Notes: generated from the letters alone by a model not told the origin. A DNA stretch of 64,000 nucleotides from Sphingobacterium sp. ML3W (GCF_029542085.1 NZ_CP107036.1:1550001-1614000), one strand, 5' to 3'; counted from the stretch's first letter, positions 1 to 9,423 are shown. A program made the numbers and translations.

Positions 1-254
1 TAGGATTGGCTGTGGTTAATAGCATGGTATTCTACTTTCAATCGGGCAAGGTTAATACCCAAGCCTAATATACATTATTTGTTTTGAATTAATATGTTTG
101 TCAATATTAACTAGCTAGATTATTACACACTTTGTAAGGCTAGGCTAGTGGTTTATAAAGTTTGTTGCTTAAGGAAAACCGTATAAGCATATTGATATCA
201 ACAATAACCCCACCTACTTATCTCTAGCCCAGCTATGAGAGGTAGGTTCCTCCC
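1..254. other. Non-coding stretch, nothing supported
   Basis: AT-rich sequence downstream of the HD-domain gene, which reads leftward into it. I see no reading frame with family similarity, no tRNA-like fold and no convincing terminator; only a weak stem around 209-245 (cctac...gtagg). Confidence 0.5.
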
Positions 255-791
255 CTAGCTAAAAGTCGAGATCGCGCGCTCACGAATCTCCGAGACATTC
301 AAGCCGGCCTCTTCCAATTTCTGCGAAGCCTGCTGCTCGATTAAATCCTTTAACAGGACAAAGGTCTGGTCAAATTGGACTTGTTTGCCAATTACAAAAG
401 ATAAATCATATTCAACCTCTTCCCAGGTAGAGATATCAGCATGATTGTGCTGAAGCTGTACCTCTAATTTGTCAATGGCATTGGCGGCCTTGGCCTCAAA
501 AGTTTTCTTATCTTCAAATTCATAGAAAAGATCATAGATCTCTTGTCTGTTACTTTTTGCTAGCATCTGTCTGATCTTGAGAATGGCTTGTTCTTCATTT
601 TGCTGTTTGATCTTTCTGATCTCTGGATTGCGGATCTGATCCAATACGGAAACGTCTCCAGCTTCTGCTTCAACAAGGTCATGGATAATGATCATTTTTA
701 ACAGACGGGCTAAATCCACCTTCTCATTCAAAAGCGGCAAATGCCTATGATAGTTTTTTATTAAATATGTATATCGGTCTATATTAACCAA
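255..791 (-). CDS. HD-domain phosphohydrolase, N-terminally truncated
   Basis: The protein resembles the YfbR/HDDC2 group of HD-domain nucleotidases. The metal-binding His-Asp pair lies near residues 37-38 (IIHDLVEAEAGD) and a later conserved Asp is in NAIDKLEVQ. Family members normally have about 40-60 more N-terminal residues carrying the first metal-binding His (an AEHSW-type motif). That part is missing, and the sequence before EKVDL does not resemble the family. The only available start is a TTG. A second, more damaged copy of the same gene lies near 43.6-43.9 kb and keeps part of the missing segment. The gene follows the RND pump gene by about 70 bp on the same strand. It is probably a decaying fragment; activity is doubtful. 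Confidence 0.65.
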   Translation of the reverse strand: MVNIDRYTYLIKNYHRHLPLLNEKVDLARLLKMIIIHDLVEAEAGDVSVLDQIRNPEIRKIKQQNEEQAILKIRQMLAKSNRQEIYDLFYEFEDKKTFEAKAANAIDKLEVQLQHNHADISTWEEVEYDLSFVIGKQVQFDQTFVLLKDLIEQQASQKLEEAGLNVSEIRERAISTFS

Positions 792-862
792 TACATTTGG
801 CCAGGCCCATATAAACTATATAAGGGACTGGCTTCCTGTATTACCTTTGAAAAGTGTATTTA

Positions 863-3800
863 TTACTTATCGTTATCTTCTGTATCTTCTTCAATTTCGA
901 TCTGTGGTGGGATGAGCCTGTACATTACGGGTGTTACAATCCTTGATAGGATTGTTGAACTTATAAGCCCGCCAATAAGTACAATTGCCAAAGGAGCAAT
1001 AAGCGGATTGGGATTTAATGCAATAGGTATCAATCCGCAGATAGCGGTAATAGATGTAAGCACAACAGGTAAAAACCGTGTCTCGCCCGCTATATGGATA
1101 GCTTCATCCAAGGAGTGGCCCTCAACCCTAAGCTGGTTTGTAAAATCCACGAGGAGCAACGAATTCTTGACCTGTATTCCCGACAACCCGATAAAACCGA
1201 TGATAGAAACCAAAGACATCGGATTGCCGGTTAAAAGCAACGCTATCGCACCGCCCAATATACCCAACGGGATAATGGATAATACGATAATAATCCCCTT
1301 GAAATTCTTAAACTGTAAAAGGAGCACGCCTATAAAAAGGAAGCCACTTAATAATATGACCGAAAGAAAGTTGCCTCCCAGGGCATCGCCTTCGGACTCG
1401 GCCTCACCCGACAATTTATAATAATACCCCGGCGGAAGCTTTAATCTGTCAAGCTGTGGAACGATGTCCTTTAAAATATCATTGGCATACACGTGGTCTT
1501 TAGTCAATGATGTCACTTTGGCAAACCTCGATTTGTTAAAATGGTTGATTGCCGTCGGAGATGTTTCAAAACCTATTGTAGCAATTTGGTCAACCTGTAT
1601 CGGTGTTCCCTGGATATTGTTGACATAAAGTCCTTTGAGCACATTGAGATCTGAAAACTTTTCTCGTGGTAGGGTAATGATCACATTCCTTGAATCGCCG
1701 CGGTCGTCGATGTAGTCACCAACATTTACGCCGGCTACTGCCATGCGGATAACCATGTCTACATCACTGGTCAATACACCAAGGGTGCGCGCTTTTTCCT
1801 TGTCTATCGAAACCTTGACATCTGATTTGTACGAATTTAGCTCGTTGTTCACAAAGAAGGTACCGGGGTGCTTCCTTAAAATTTCCTCTACCTTAAAAGA
1901 TAGGGATCGCAAAGTGTCCTGATTATCCCCGAAAACTCTGACCACAATGTTCGCCTCAATCGGTGTGCCCTGTTCAAAATCCTTTACCTCAATTCTTGCA
2001 TGGGGAAAATCAATGAATTTTTTTCTAAGAGTCTTAATCAGTTCCTGTTTAACTTTTGGGCCGGTATCGTCGCCCAATTGAACAAATATTTGTCCAAAAT
2101 CGGGCTTAATGTCCTGCTGGTGTACATTGTAGTAAATCTGCGGATTACCTTTGCCGACATTGGAGGTATAATACACGATTTCCTTATGGTTCTTCAGTTC
2201 CTGCTCCACGAGTTTGGTGACGCGGTCGCTTTCAGGGATGTTTGCCTGCAATGGCAGCTTGATATTGATCAGGAACATTGGCTTTTCTGATGTTGGAAAA
2301 AGCTTGAAGCCTGCCAATGGAAAGAGGGCGAACGCAAAAACACTCAGCGCGATTGAGATCCCTATGGTTACTTTTGGCCATTTGAGTGCGATTGGCATGA
2401 TACTGCGGTATGAATAGCTCAAAAACTGCTGTAGCTTCTGCAGGAAGTAATTACCGCCGCTATGTGCATGGGGTTTTAATATACGGCTGCCAAGAAATGG
2501 AACCAAGGTAAGCGCAACCAGCATGGATGCCAATACGCTTGTCATTACCGCCATCGGCAAGCTTCGGAGAAATTCGCCTGCCGCATCAGGTAAAAAAGCA
2601 AGCGGCAGGAACGCTATGACCAAAGTAGCCGTACATCCTACAACTGCATTACCTATCTGCCTTGTCCCTTTTAACACGGCATCCTTAATGGAATACCCCT
2701 CTCTTAACCATCTTTCTATATTTTCGACAACAACAATACTGTCGTCTACCAGCAGCCCCAATGCCACCACCAGGCCAACAATACTTAATTGGTTGAGTGA
2801 ATAGCCCAGCATGTTCATCGCTATCAAACCCAAGGCGAGTGATAACGGAATGGAGATCATAACAATCAATGACGCCCTGAATCCCAGTGGCAACAACGTG
2901 ATAACGACCAGCACGATCGCCAGCGCAAAATCAAATCCCAGATGTCCCAAACGTTGGGCAACCATGTCCGCCTGGTCAAAATTTTTGATCATTTTTATAT
3001 TTTCCGGAAGTCCTTTCTGGAATGCTTCCAACACTGGCATATACTCTTCCTTGACCTTGCTAATATTGACATTGTCTTTCATGGCGGCTGTCACGAGCAC
3101 ACAGCGGTGACCGTTAAGGCGGGTAATATGGTTGATGGTACCATCCTTATAGCTAACTTCGGCGACATCTTTTAAATAAATAATCTTCCCGTTGGCGTTA
3201 TATATAACTGTATTGGCGACGTCTTCGACATTCTTGAATTTGCCGCTGGTCTTCACGTTGAAAACTTTGGTATCGAGGTTGACGCTTCCCCCAGGGATAT
3301 CGGCAGCTTCGCTTTGCAAGCTCCCGACAACAAGATTTAAGGGTATCCTTAGCTGGGCTAGTTTATCCAGCTGCATGTCTATGCGTATCTCCTGCTCAGG
3401 AACTCCGGTATACTTAACTTCCTTAAGGTCGGTAATCTTTTCCAGCGCTGTTTTAAGCAGATCGGCTTTGTCCCTAAGTTCTTTAGCTGATGCAGCATTG
3501 GAAACCAAAGCCACTTGGATGATCTTTACATCGGAGGATGCTACTTTTTCCGTTTTGATCAGATAGATGTCTTTTGGGAGTTCACTGTTCTTTAGCGCAT
3601 TTATTTCGGTAGATATCTCTTGGTATTTATTGTCGACATCGACGCCATATTTGAATTTAGGCTGTATTACGGCAACACCGTCTTCAACAGAAGTAAGTAT
3701 CTTTTCTATATTTTCAAGCCCGTATATTTTATTTTCAATCGGTTTTACCACCTGTTCTTCCATGTCTTTTGGACTGGTTCCCGGGTAAATGACCGTGATC

Positions 3801-3937
3801 ACATATTGCGGCGGATGCGTTGTCGGATCCTCCGATCTCGGCATAGTAAACAGCGTGAGCAACCCCACTACAGCGAAAAGAACGAACATGATCAGTGTGA
3901 ACTGATAGTTCTTAACAGCAAAATTTGTTATTTTCAT
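863..3937 (-). CDS. RND efflux pump, inner-membrane permease
   Basis: A full-length (1024 aa) hydrophobe/amphiphile efflux-type RND permease: an N-terminal membrane helix (residues about 10-30), a large periplasmic loop, a helix bundle near 335-475, a second loop and a C-terminal helix bundle near 855-1010. The Asp pair of the proton relay is present in VDDSIVVVEN (about residue 399). It should export drugs, detergents or toxic metabolites by proton antiport as a trimer docked to the adaptor and outer-membrane factor encoded just upstream on the same strand (12 bp and 8 bp gaps). The substrate cannot be read from sequence. Last gene of the operon; its expression should follow the TetR-type operator at 6383-6397. 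Confidence 0.93.
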   Translation of the reverse strand: MKITNFAVKNYQFTLIMFVLFAVVGLLTLFTMPRSEDPTTHPPQYVITVIYPGTSPKDMEEQVVKPIENKIYGLENIEKILTSVEDGVAVIQPKFKYGVDVDNKYQEISTEINALKNSELPKDIYLIKTEKVASSDVKIIQVALVSNAASAKELRDKADLLKTALEKITDLKEVKYTGVPEQEIRIDMQLDKLAQLRIPLNLVVGSLQSEAADIPGGSVNLDTKVFNVKTSGKFKNVEDVANTVIYNANGKIIYLKDVAEVSYKDGTINHITRLNGHRCVLVTAAMKDNVNISKVKEEYMPVLEAFQKGLPENIKMIKNFDQADMVAQRLGHLGFDFALAIVLVVITLLPLGFRASLIVMISIPLSLALGLIAMNMLGYSLNQLSIVGLVVALGLLVDDSIVVVENIERWLREGYSIKDAVLKGTRQIGNAVVGCTATLVIAFLPLAFLPDAAGEFLRSLPMAVMTSVLASMLVALTLVPFLGSRILKPHAHSGGNYFLQKLQQFLSYSYRSIMPIALKWPKVTIGISIALSVFAFALFPLAGFKLFPTSEKPMFLINIKLPLQANIPESDRVTKLVEQELKNHKEIVYYTSNVGKGNPQIYYNVHQQDIKPDFGQIFVQLGDDTGPKVKQELIKTLRKKFIDFPHARIEVKDFEQGTPIEANIVVRVFGDNQDTLRSLSFKVEEILRKHPGTFFVNNELNSYKSDVKVSIDKEKARTLGVLTSDVDMVIRMAVAGVNVGDYIDDRGDSRNVIITLPREKFSDLNVLKGLYVNNIQGTPIQVDQIATIGFETSPTAINHFNKSRFAKVTSLTKDHVYANDILKDIVPQLDRLKLPPGYYYKLSGEAESEGDALGGNFLSVILLSGFLFIGVLLLQFKNFKGIIIVLSIIPLGILGGAIALLLTGNPMSLVSIIGFIGLSGIQVKNSLLLVDFTNQLRVEGHSLDEAIHIAGETRFLPVVLTSITAICGLIPIALNPNPLIAPLAIVLIGGLISSTILSRIVTPVMYRLIPPQIEIEEDTEDNDK

Positions 3938-3949
3938 TATGATGTGGGT

Positions 3950-4996
3950 TTACTTGATAATTTTGACTACTGATTGCTCATTCAGGTAGGCGCTGTTGGA
4001 AATGACAATTTGGTTTATCCCGTCCATTTTGTCACTTAAATACACTTTATCCGTTTCAAACTTCATGATGTTTACAGGAATCTTTTTTACCTTGTCTGCG
4101 CCGACAGTAGTGAATACGTATCCTTTTTTTCCGTCCGCTTCGACCAATGCATTATAGGGGATCACGATTGCATTCTCCACCTGATCTATCTCAATATCGG
4201 CCTTCCCAAACATGCCTACGGGAGGAGCAACGTTATGGAGTTTCAATTTTAGTTCTATCTGAAAAGAGCCTATTTCCCGGTCTGCCGATTGCAGCTTTCT
4301 GTATACCGTCGCCTCGAATAGCTGATCAGGGAAACCATCCAATGTAACTTTTGCAGCCTGTCCTGCTTTTATACTTGACCATTCACGGTCTGTTACGCCT
4401 GCTTTCAGAAGATAGCTGGCATTCTGCTGTATGGTATTAGTAAGTAGCACCGGCATCCCGCCCCCAATCACCTCTCCTTCATTTGCAACCTTCTTTGAGA
4501 CAAAGCCGTCCGAGGTGGCATAGATCTTTGCATAGCGCTCGTTGAACGCCACGGCTTCTTTTCCTTTTCTGGCAACATCAAGTGCAGTTCTTGTATTTTG
4601 CAGCTGTTCCAACGTAAAGACACTGTCTTTGTAAAGGTTCATTGCACGGTCATAGTCGCGTTGGGCTTTATCCACACCTAGGCTTGACTGGGAAAGCCCG
4701 GCTGAAATTTCGGTCGTATTCAACGTTGCCAATAATTGTCCTTTGCGGAAAAAGTCTCCTTCACTGACCAATATACGGCTGATGACACCGCCTATTTTAA
4801 AAGAATAGTTTGCCTGGTCTTCTGTACTGACCAACCCGGTTACCTGTACCGAGGTAGGAACACGGAAGGACGACACAGGGGATACCTTTACGGCAATGAT
4901 ATCTGGTTCGCCAAGCGGATTTGTATTTTTGGGGTGCTCTTTGCACGACGACAGCATTAGGGCTGCCGCAATTACTGTAAATTGTATCCTTTTCAT
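3950..4996 (-). CDS. RND efflux periplasmic adaptor (membrane fusion lipoprotein)
   Basis: The 348-aa protein begins with a lipoprotein signal (MKRIQFTVIAAALMLSSC), so Cys19 is probably lipidated and anchored in the inner membrane. It then shows the HlyD/AcrA order: a lipoyl/barrel-sandwich half (VSEGDFFRKGQLLATLNT), an alpha-hairpin near 100-150, the second lipoyl half, and beta-barrel and membrane-proximal domains. It bridges the RND pump to the outer-membrane factor. It sits between those two genes with gaps of 8 and 12 bp, which indicates one transcript. Confidence 0.92.
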   Translation of the reverse strand: MKRIQFTVIAAALMLSSCKEHPKNTNPLGEPDIIAVKVSPVSSFRVPTSVQVTGLVSTEDQANYSFKIGGVISRILVSEGDFFRKGQLLATLNTTEISAGLSQSSLGVDKAQRDYDRAMNLYKDSVFTLEQLQNTRTALDVARKGKEAVAFNERYAKIYATSDGFVSKKVANEGEVIGGGMPVLLTNTIQQNASYLLKAGVTDREWSSIKAGQAAKVTLDGFPDQLFEATVYRKLQSADREIGSFQIELKLKLHNVAPPVGMFGKADIEIDQVENAIVIPYNALVEADGKKGYVFTTVGADKVKKIPVNIMKFETDKVYLSDKMDGINQIVISNSAYLNEQSVVKIIK

Positions 4997-5004
4997 TTTT
5001 AAAA

Positions 5005-6390
5005 TTATTGTATGTTAAAACTAGCGTTGGCGCGTTCAATGGCAGTAAATGCTATCCATGTATCGAATAGCGCGATGTTGGCCTGCAGCTGGGCATCTAC
5101 CCATTGATTCTGGGCGTCAAGCACTTCAATATAAATTGCCATTCCCTCCTTATATAGTTTTGATATATCATTGTAATAGGTCTGGCTTGTCTTTAACTGG
5201 CTCTGGGCTGCCCGAAATTCAGCAACAGCACTTTCCATACTGGCCTGACGCACTTTAAGCTCTGTAAGAAGCTGTTGTTGCACATAGTCGGTCTGGGATA
5301 AAATCGCCTGCTGCTCGGCAAGGGTCTGTTTGATACGGCTGCTGTTTCTCCCAAATCCGAAAAGGTTCCACTCTAAAGAAACGCCCAGAAGGTAATAGCG
5401 GCTCTTATTATTGAATTTCCAGTCAAATGCCTGCGAACCCAGGTCCAAACTGGCTCCCACCTTTGGAACGAGGTATGATTTTGCAAGTCCCGTCAGGTCT
5501 TCATTGATACCCTTGGCGATTTTAAGTTTGGAAAGCTCCTCGCGATTACCGATATCTTCACCTATTAGAGCGGTCTGGTCCGGCAAGGCGGTTATTTCGT
5601 CTATTAAAATACTTTCTGTCTGTGGGCGATTAAGAAGGAAATTAAAATAATACCTGGCCGATTCTTGCGTCTTTATAGCAGTCACGATCGAAGCCTCGAT
5701 TTTGGAAACCTCATTTTGGCTTCGGACCAAGGCTGTCCGGTTAATCTTACCATTATCCAATAGCTTCCTGTTCACTCTCTCCCCTTCACGCACCAATGCT
5801 AGATAAGATTGGTAGATCTTTACGGCATTGGTCGCTTTCAGATAATTATAATAGGCTACTTTAATTTCTTTTACCAATTCTCTTTTATAAAGTAGCACTT
5901 CCGCTTTTTGGAGGCCGATCTGCTTTGTCTTAATCTTTTTGTTATAATTGAGCTCGGCATTCAGAATTGGTTGGGTGATGCGAAATTTTGCATCATAGAA
6001 ATTATCGGGGTTTATCAATACCTGCTGGTTTTGCAATTGCGGAAACGAATTGCTTCCTGTTAACTGATTTAGTGTACTGTACACACCGTTCATCATATCG
6101 CCCACAGGAATATCGATTGTCCGTCCGCCATCGGCTTTGGTATAGGTTGTTGAAAAGGCAATATTTGGTAGAAACATACTTTTCGCCTCCGAGAGCGCAT
6201 AAACATTTTTCTCCAGCATAAAATTTTGCTGTTTTATACTCTGGTTTGATTCCAGACCTTCTTTTATGTATAGGTCAAGCCTATCCTGTGCCCTGCTCTG
6301 ATGGGCAGTGATCAACACCATGGTCAACAAAATCGACCATAATAATTTAGGTTTTTGATATAATTTAATCACTGTAATAAATTTAAACAC
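5005..6390 (-). CDS. TolC-family outer-membrane efflux protein
   Basis: The protein has the OEP/TolC layout: a signal peptide ending near SRAQ, then two long alpha-helical repeats, each roughly 200 residues, forming the trimeric channel-tunnel. It completes the tripartite pump with the adaptor and RND genes downstream. The start is uncertain. The most upstream codon (GTG at 6390) lies inside the TetR-like operator, so a GTG at 6372 is more plausible; it leaves a basic n-region (VIKLYQKPK) and a good hydrophobic core. The gene starts 28 bp after the tetR-type gene on the same strand, so it may be read both from its own operator-controlled promoter and by read-through. Confidence 0.9.
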   Translation of the reverse strand: MFKFITVIKLYQKPKLLWSILLTMVLITAHQSRAQDRLDLYIKEGLESNQSIKQQNFMLEKNVYALSEAKSMFLPNIAFSTTYTKADGGRTIDIPVGDMMNGVYSTLNQLTGSNSFPQLQNQQVLINPDNFYDAKFRITQPILNAELNYNKKIKTKQIGLQKAEVLLYKRELVKEIKVAYYNYLKATNAVKIYQSYLALVREGERVNRKLLDNGKINRTALVRSQNEVSKIEASIVTAIKTQESARYYFNFLLNRPQTESILIDEITALPDQTALIGEDIGNREELSKLKIAKGINEDLTGLAKSYLVPKVGASLDLGSQAFDWKFNNKSRYYLLGVSLEWNLFGFGRNSSRIKQTLAEQQAILSQTDYVQQQLLTELKVRQASMESAVAEFRAAQSQLKTSQTYYNDISKLYKEGMAIYIEVLDAQNQWVDAQLQANIALFDTWIAFTAIERANASFNIQ

Positions 6391-6397
6391 TGTTCAA
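6383..6397. promoter_or_regulatory. Predicted TetR operator, efflux operon
   Basis: Palindrome ttaaacactgttcaa, arms TTRAACA and TGTTYAA around one base. It recurs at 7853-7867 and 8029-8043. It overlaps a weak -7-like box (TAAATTTA at 6378-6385, minus strand) just before the outer-membrane factor gene. Binding by the adjacent TetR protein is inferred. Confidence 0.75.
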
Positions 6398-6418
6398 TAA
6401 AATAATAAAAAAAAGTGC

Positions 6419-7027
6419 CTAGCTCTTTTCGAGCAAAGCAACAAAACATGCGTAGCCGTTTTCCATCAACTCTTCATTTGTTTTGTTTATAAAACTTGTT
6501 GTACGGTCCTTGCAAAACAAGGCACAAATTCCATGCATTGCGGAAAGCACCATAAATGTAAAATAGTCTGTATCCATCTCTATGAATTTACCTTGTTGTT
6601 GGCAATCGCGGATCATAGAACACATATGATTTATGGCTTCCTGTGCAATTGTGAACCTAGTTTCGGTAGGATCTTTTACGGTCTCCTCAACCATGAACAT
6701 GAGGTTGTAGTAATCCTTATTTTCCTGCGCAAATTGAATAAACACACGTCCCGATGCCTTAAGTCGTTCAAATGGATCTGCTACGCTGTTCAGCACTTTC
6801 AACTGGTTTAGAAGCAAAGTGAATCCTTCTTTTTGAAGCTCCTGAAAAATTTCGGTTTTATCCTTAAAATGAAAATAGAGACTGCCAGGACTATAATTGA
6901 TCTCATTGGCAATATTGCGCATACTGGTCTTTTCATATCCTTTTTCAAGAAATATTTTGCGTGCCGCATTTAAGATACGCTGGTGCATTTCCTGTTTTTC
7001 TTCCTGTTTTCTTTCTGCTATACTCAT
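6419..7027 (-). CDS. TetR/AcrR-family repressor
   Basis: A 202-aa one-component regulator. Residues about 15-60 form the TetR N-terminal HTH (ILNAARKIFLEKGYEKTSM, then INYSPGSLYFHFKDK); the rest is a helical ligand-binding domain of unknown specificity. It lies between an SDR gene (25 bp upstream) and the efflux operon (28 bp downstream), all on the same strand. Three identical-type palindromes, before the SDR gene, before the efflux operon and before the divergent flavoprotein gene, are its obvious candidate operators. It probably represses all three units, including its own, until a toxic ligand binds. Confidence 0.92.
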   Translation of the reverse strand: MSIAERKQEEKQEMHQRILNAARKIFLEKGYEKTSMRNIANEINYSPGSLYFHFKDKTEIFQELQKEGFTLLLNQLKVLNSVADPFERLKASGRVFIQFAQENKDYYNLMFMVEETVKDPTETRFTIAQEAINHMCSMIRDCQQQGKFIEMDTDYFTFMVLSAMHGICALFCKDRTTSFINKTNEELMENGYACFVALLEKS

Positions 7028-7052
7028 TTTAATTTTTATTTGGCTTTAAAAT

Positions 7053-7814
7053 TTAAGCCTTAAGCCCCGGACTAATTTTACCCATTATATTAATCGTTGA
7101 TTTCCTGTTGAGAAACTTAAACCCAAATAGCATCATTCGGTTTTTAAATCCTTGTATTACTCTTGGCTTTCTTCTTGTTGCCAATGCCTTCATAAATTCG
7201 TCGGCAACTTCAGAAACACTCGATACGACAAAACTTGGAAATGCACTTGTATCACTGCCCGAGTTCGAATGGAAATCAGAATCGGCAGCACCGGGGTTAA
7301 AGCCTGATACAAAGATACCTTTATTTTTATATTCATACCAGAGTGACTCCGAAAAGTTGGCAACAAAGCTTTTTGTTCCCGCATACACGGCTCCACCAGG
7401 AAAAGATGAATGAGCCAGTAGTGACCCAATATTGATCAGCGCATTTCCTGATACTGCTTTGCTTAAAAATGCATAAGACAAGGATACCAATGCCTCCATA
7501 TTCAATGTCATGGTATTTAACTGTTCTCCAATAGGTATCTCTGTAAACCTTCCATAAGAACCATTTCCTGCGTTATTAACAAGAAGATCATAACTATTTT
7601 CAGTAAGGTGCTTACTGACTTTCTCGATATCCTCTTTTATGGTAAGGTCTGCTACAAGAATCTGATGTGCTTCCCTCCCAAGTTGCTCCTGAACAGATTT
7701 CAATTTCTGTTCATTTCTTGCCACTAGGGTCAATTGGTAATGCTGTTGGGAAAGACGTCTGGCAATTTCCAAACCTATGCCTCCGCTTGCTCCAGTTATT
7801 AATGCTTTTTTCAT
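7053..7814 (-). CDS. SDR-family oxidoreductase
   Basis: A classical short-chain dehydrogenase of 253 aa. The nucleotide-binding motif TGASGGIG is at residues 7-14, NNAG follows about residue 85, and the catalytic Tyr-x-x-x-Lys is in YAGTK. Substrate unknown; DltE/YqjQ-like SDRs of this length reduce carbonyl compounds. First gene of the SDR-tetR pair, starting 38 bp from a TetR-type operator that sits between its promoter boxes. Placement in an efflux regulon suggests modification of the same toxic compound the pump exports; this is inference. Confidence 0.88.
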   Translation of the reverse strand: MKKALITGASGGIGLEIARRLSQQHYQLTLVARNEQKLKSVQEQLGREAHQILVADLTIKEDIEKVSKHLTENSYDLLVNNAGNGSYGRFTEIPIGEQLNTMTLNMEALVSLSYAFLSKAVSGNALINIGSLLAHSSFPGGAVYAGTKSFVANFSESLWYEYKNKGIFVSGFNPGAADSDFHSNSGSDTSAFPSFVVSSVSEVADEFMKALATRRKPRVIQGFKNRMMLFGFKFLNRKSTINIMGKISPGLKA

Positions 7815-7844
7815 TTCTTAAATGTTGAAATTAATTTTATGATG

Positions 7845-7875
7845 CAAATCTATTAAACACTGTTCAATTATCCAA
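7845..7875 (-). promoter_or_regulatory. Bacteroidota-type promoter for the SDR-tetR unit
   Basis: On the minus strand a TTG (7873-7875) is followed after 20 bp by TAGATTTG (7845-7852), matching the TTG...TAnnTTTG promoter pattern of Bacteroidota. The TetR-type palindrome lies entirely between the two boxes. Confidence 0.65.
7853..7867. promoter_or_regulatory. Predicted TetR operator, SDR-tetR unit
   Basis: Palindrome ttaaacactgttcaa, identical to the one at 6383-6397, placed between the -33 and -7 boxes of the leftward promoter, where repressor binding would block RNA polymerase. Confidence 0.78.
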
Positions 7876-7999
7876 TTTTTTTTTACACTTCAATATGATA
7901 TCTGCTGGAAAATGCCATATATTGAAGTAATTCAGTTGTTTATTTAGTTTAAAGTTGTGTATTACAGCCTGAGCTGTTTAAAAATTTAATCTATCTATT

Positions 8000-8031
8000 T
8001 TGTTAAAACAAATAGATTTTTATTATATTTG
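8000..8031 (+). promoter_or_regulatory. Bacteroidota-type promoter for the flavoprotein gene
   Basis: TTG at 8000-8002, a 21-bp spacer, then TATATTTG at 8024-8031, a full match to TAnnTTTG. It reads toward the flavoprotein gene at 8104; the -7 box overlaps the third TetR-type palindrome. Confidence 0.68.
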
Positions 8032-8043
8032 AACACTGTTTAA
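8029..8043. promoter_or_regulatory. Predicted TetR operator, flavoprotein gene
   Basis: Palindrome ttgaacactgtttaa. It is the same 15-bp element as the other two with the arm variants swapped, and it overlaps the end of the -7 box of the rightward promoter. Confidence 0.78.
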
Positions 8044-8103
8044 TACAAATAAACAATAGATGAATTGGTTTTGAACATTTAGCAACCAATAAATATTACA
8101 AGT

Positions 8104-9240
8104 ATGGAGACGGACAGACCAGAAAATAATAGGGAGATCATAGCTAATCTTTGCGAAGATCAGATAAGCGATGGGACGCCTGAAACCAACGGCCTAAGCA
8201 GACCGTTGGAAATAAAGGATAAACAGAAAAAAATATCAAGACGAGAATTAATTAAACAAGGAGGACTTGCTTTATCCATTTTAGCTTTACCTCTTCCATT
8301 AACATCATTTTTAAATTTTAATGAAATGACAGATAACAAAAATTTTGACGTAATCATAATTGGCGGTAGCTATGCAGGACTTTCGGCAGCGATGGCTCTG
8401 GGACGAGCATTAAGAAATGTTTTAATTATTGATAGCGGTTTGCCCTGTAACCGACAAACACCTCATTCACATAACTTTCTGACGCAAGACGGAGAAAAAC
8501 CAAGCGTTATTGGGGAAAAGGCAAAAGATCAAGTGTTAAAATACGACACTGTAAAATTATTGACTGACCTTGCTGTTAGTGTAACGAAAACTGATAAGGG
8601 CTTTGAACTATCAACTCAATCAGGTAAAATATTTTCAGCTAGAAAACTTGTTTTTGCAACAGGTTTAAAAGATAAAATGCTAAACATTAAGGGTTTTTCT
8701 GAATGCTGGGGAATCACAGTACTTCATTGTCCTTATTGTCATGGATATGAAGTAAAAAATCAAAAAACAGGGATTTTGGCAAATGGATATGGTGCATTTC
8801 ACTTGTCCCGACTTATTAATAACTGGACAAAGGATTTAACGATATTTACCAATGGAAAATCGGAGCTGACACAAGAGCAGACCGATGAAATCAAAAGACA
8901 CAATATTTCAATAGTTGAGAAGAAGATAGCCTCGTTGAAACATAAAGACGGCGTAGTTGAAGAAATAACTTTTTCAGACAATTCAATTTTTAAATTAGAT
9001 GTCATCTATGCTAGACCTCCATTTGAACAACATTGTAAAATCCCCGAATTATTGGGCTGTGAATTGACAGAACAGGGACTTATCAAAGTAGATGCATTTC
9101 AGAAAACAACAGTGGATAATATATTTGCTTGTGGAGACAACACTAATCCGCTACGTGCTGTATCATATGCTGTATCAACGGGCAATAATACAGGTGTATT
9201 TTTAAATAACGCTCTGGTAGAAGAAGATTTTTTAAAATGA
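8104..9240 (+). CDS. Thioredoxin-reductase-like FAD oxidoreductase with Tat-like N-terminus
   Basis: Residues from about 75 on form a compact NAD(P)/FAD oxidoreductase: FAD-binding VIIIGGSYAGLSAA, a redox-type CPYC (about residues 209-212) in CPYCHGYE, and a C-terminal FAD motif FACGDNT. This is the thioredoxin-reductase-like group that lacks a dedicated thioredoxin partner. Unusually, about 70 residues precede it, with a twin-arginine-like stretch (SRRELIK) and a hydrophobic run (GLALSILALPLPLTSF), as in Tat-exported enzymes. A Met at 8326 would give the usual cytosolic form. Alternatives are a true exported enzyme, a membrane-tethered one, or an accidental fusion. Its promoter carries a TetR-type operator, linking it to the efflux regulon. 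Confidence 0.85.
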   Translation: METDRPENNREIIANLCEDQISDGTPETNGLSRPLEIKDKQKKISRRELIKQGGLALSILALPLPLTSFLNFNEMTDNKNFDVIIIGGSYAGLSAAMALGRALRNVLIIDSGLPCNRQTPHSHNFLTQDGEKPSVIGEKAKDQVLKYDTVKLLTDLAVSVTKTDKGFELSTQSGKIFSARKLVFATGLKDKMLNIKGFSECWGITVLHCPYCHGYEVKNQKTGILANGYGAFHLSRLINNWTKDLTIFTNGKSELTQEQTDEIKRHNISIVEKKIASLKHKDGVVEEITFSDNSIFKLDVIYARPPFEQHCKIPELLGCELTEQGLIKVDAFQKTTVDNIFACGDNTNPLRAVSYAVSTGNNTGVFLNNALVEEDFLK

Positions 9241-9423
9241 ATGTAAAAGGTGCAACTCCTAGCTATGAAGGTCATATGCTAATTATTAGGAGATGATGAT
9301 GCAGGATGGACTTTTGGATTTGAAAGTCTTTAGTATTGATGAATTCTTTACGCTGGGTAAAAGTATATCTTTACTTCCCCCACTTGACTTTTATTATTCA
9401 TGAATCAATAAATATTACATACA

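Noticed and set aside
6390..6390. GTG at 6390 as start of the outer-membrane factor gene
   Set aside because: It lies in the centre of the operator palindrome and would give no space for a leader; a downstream start is more likely.
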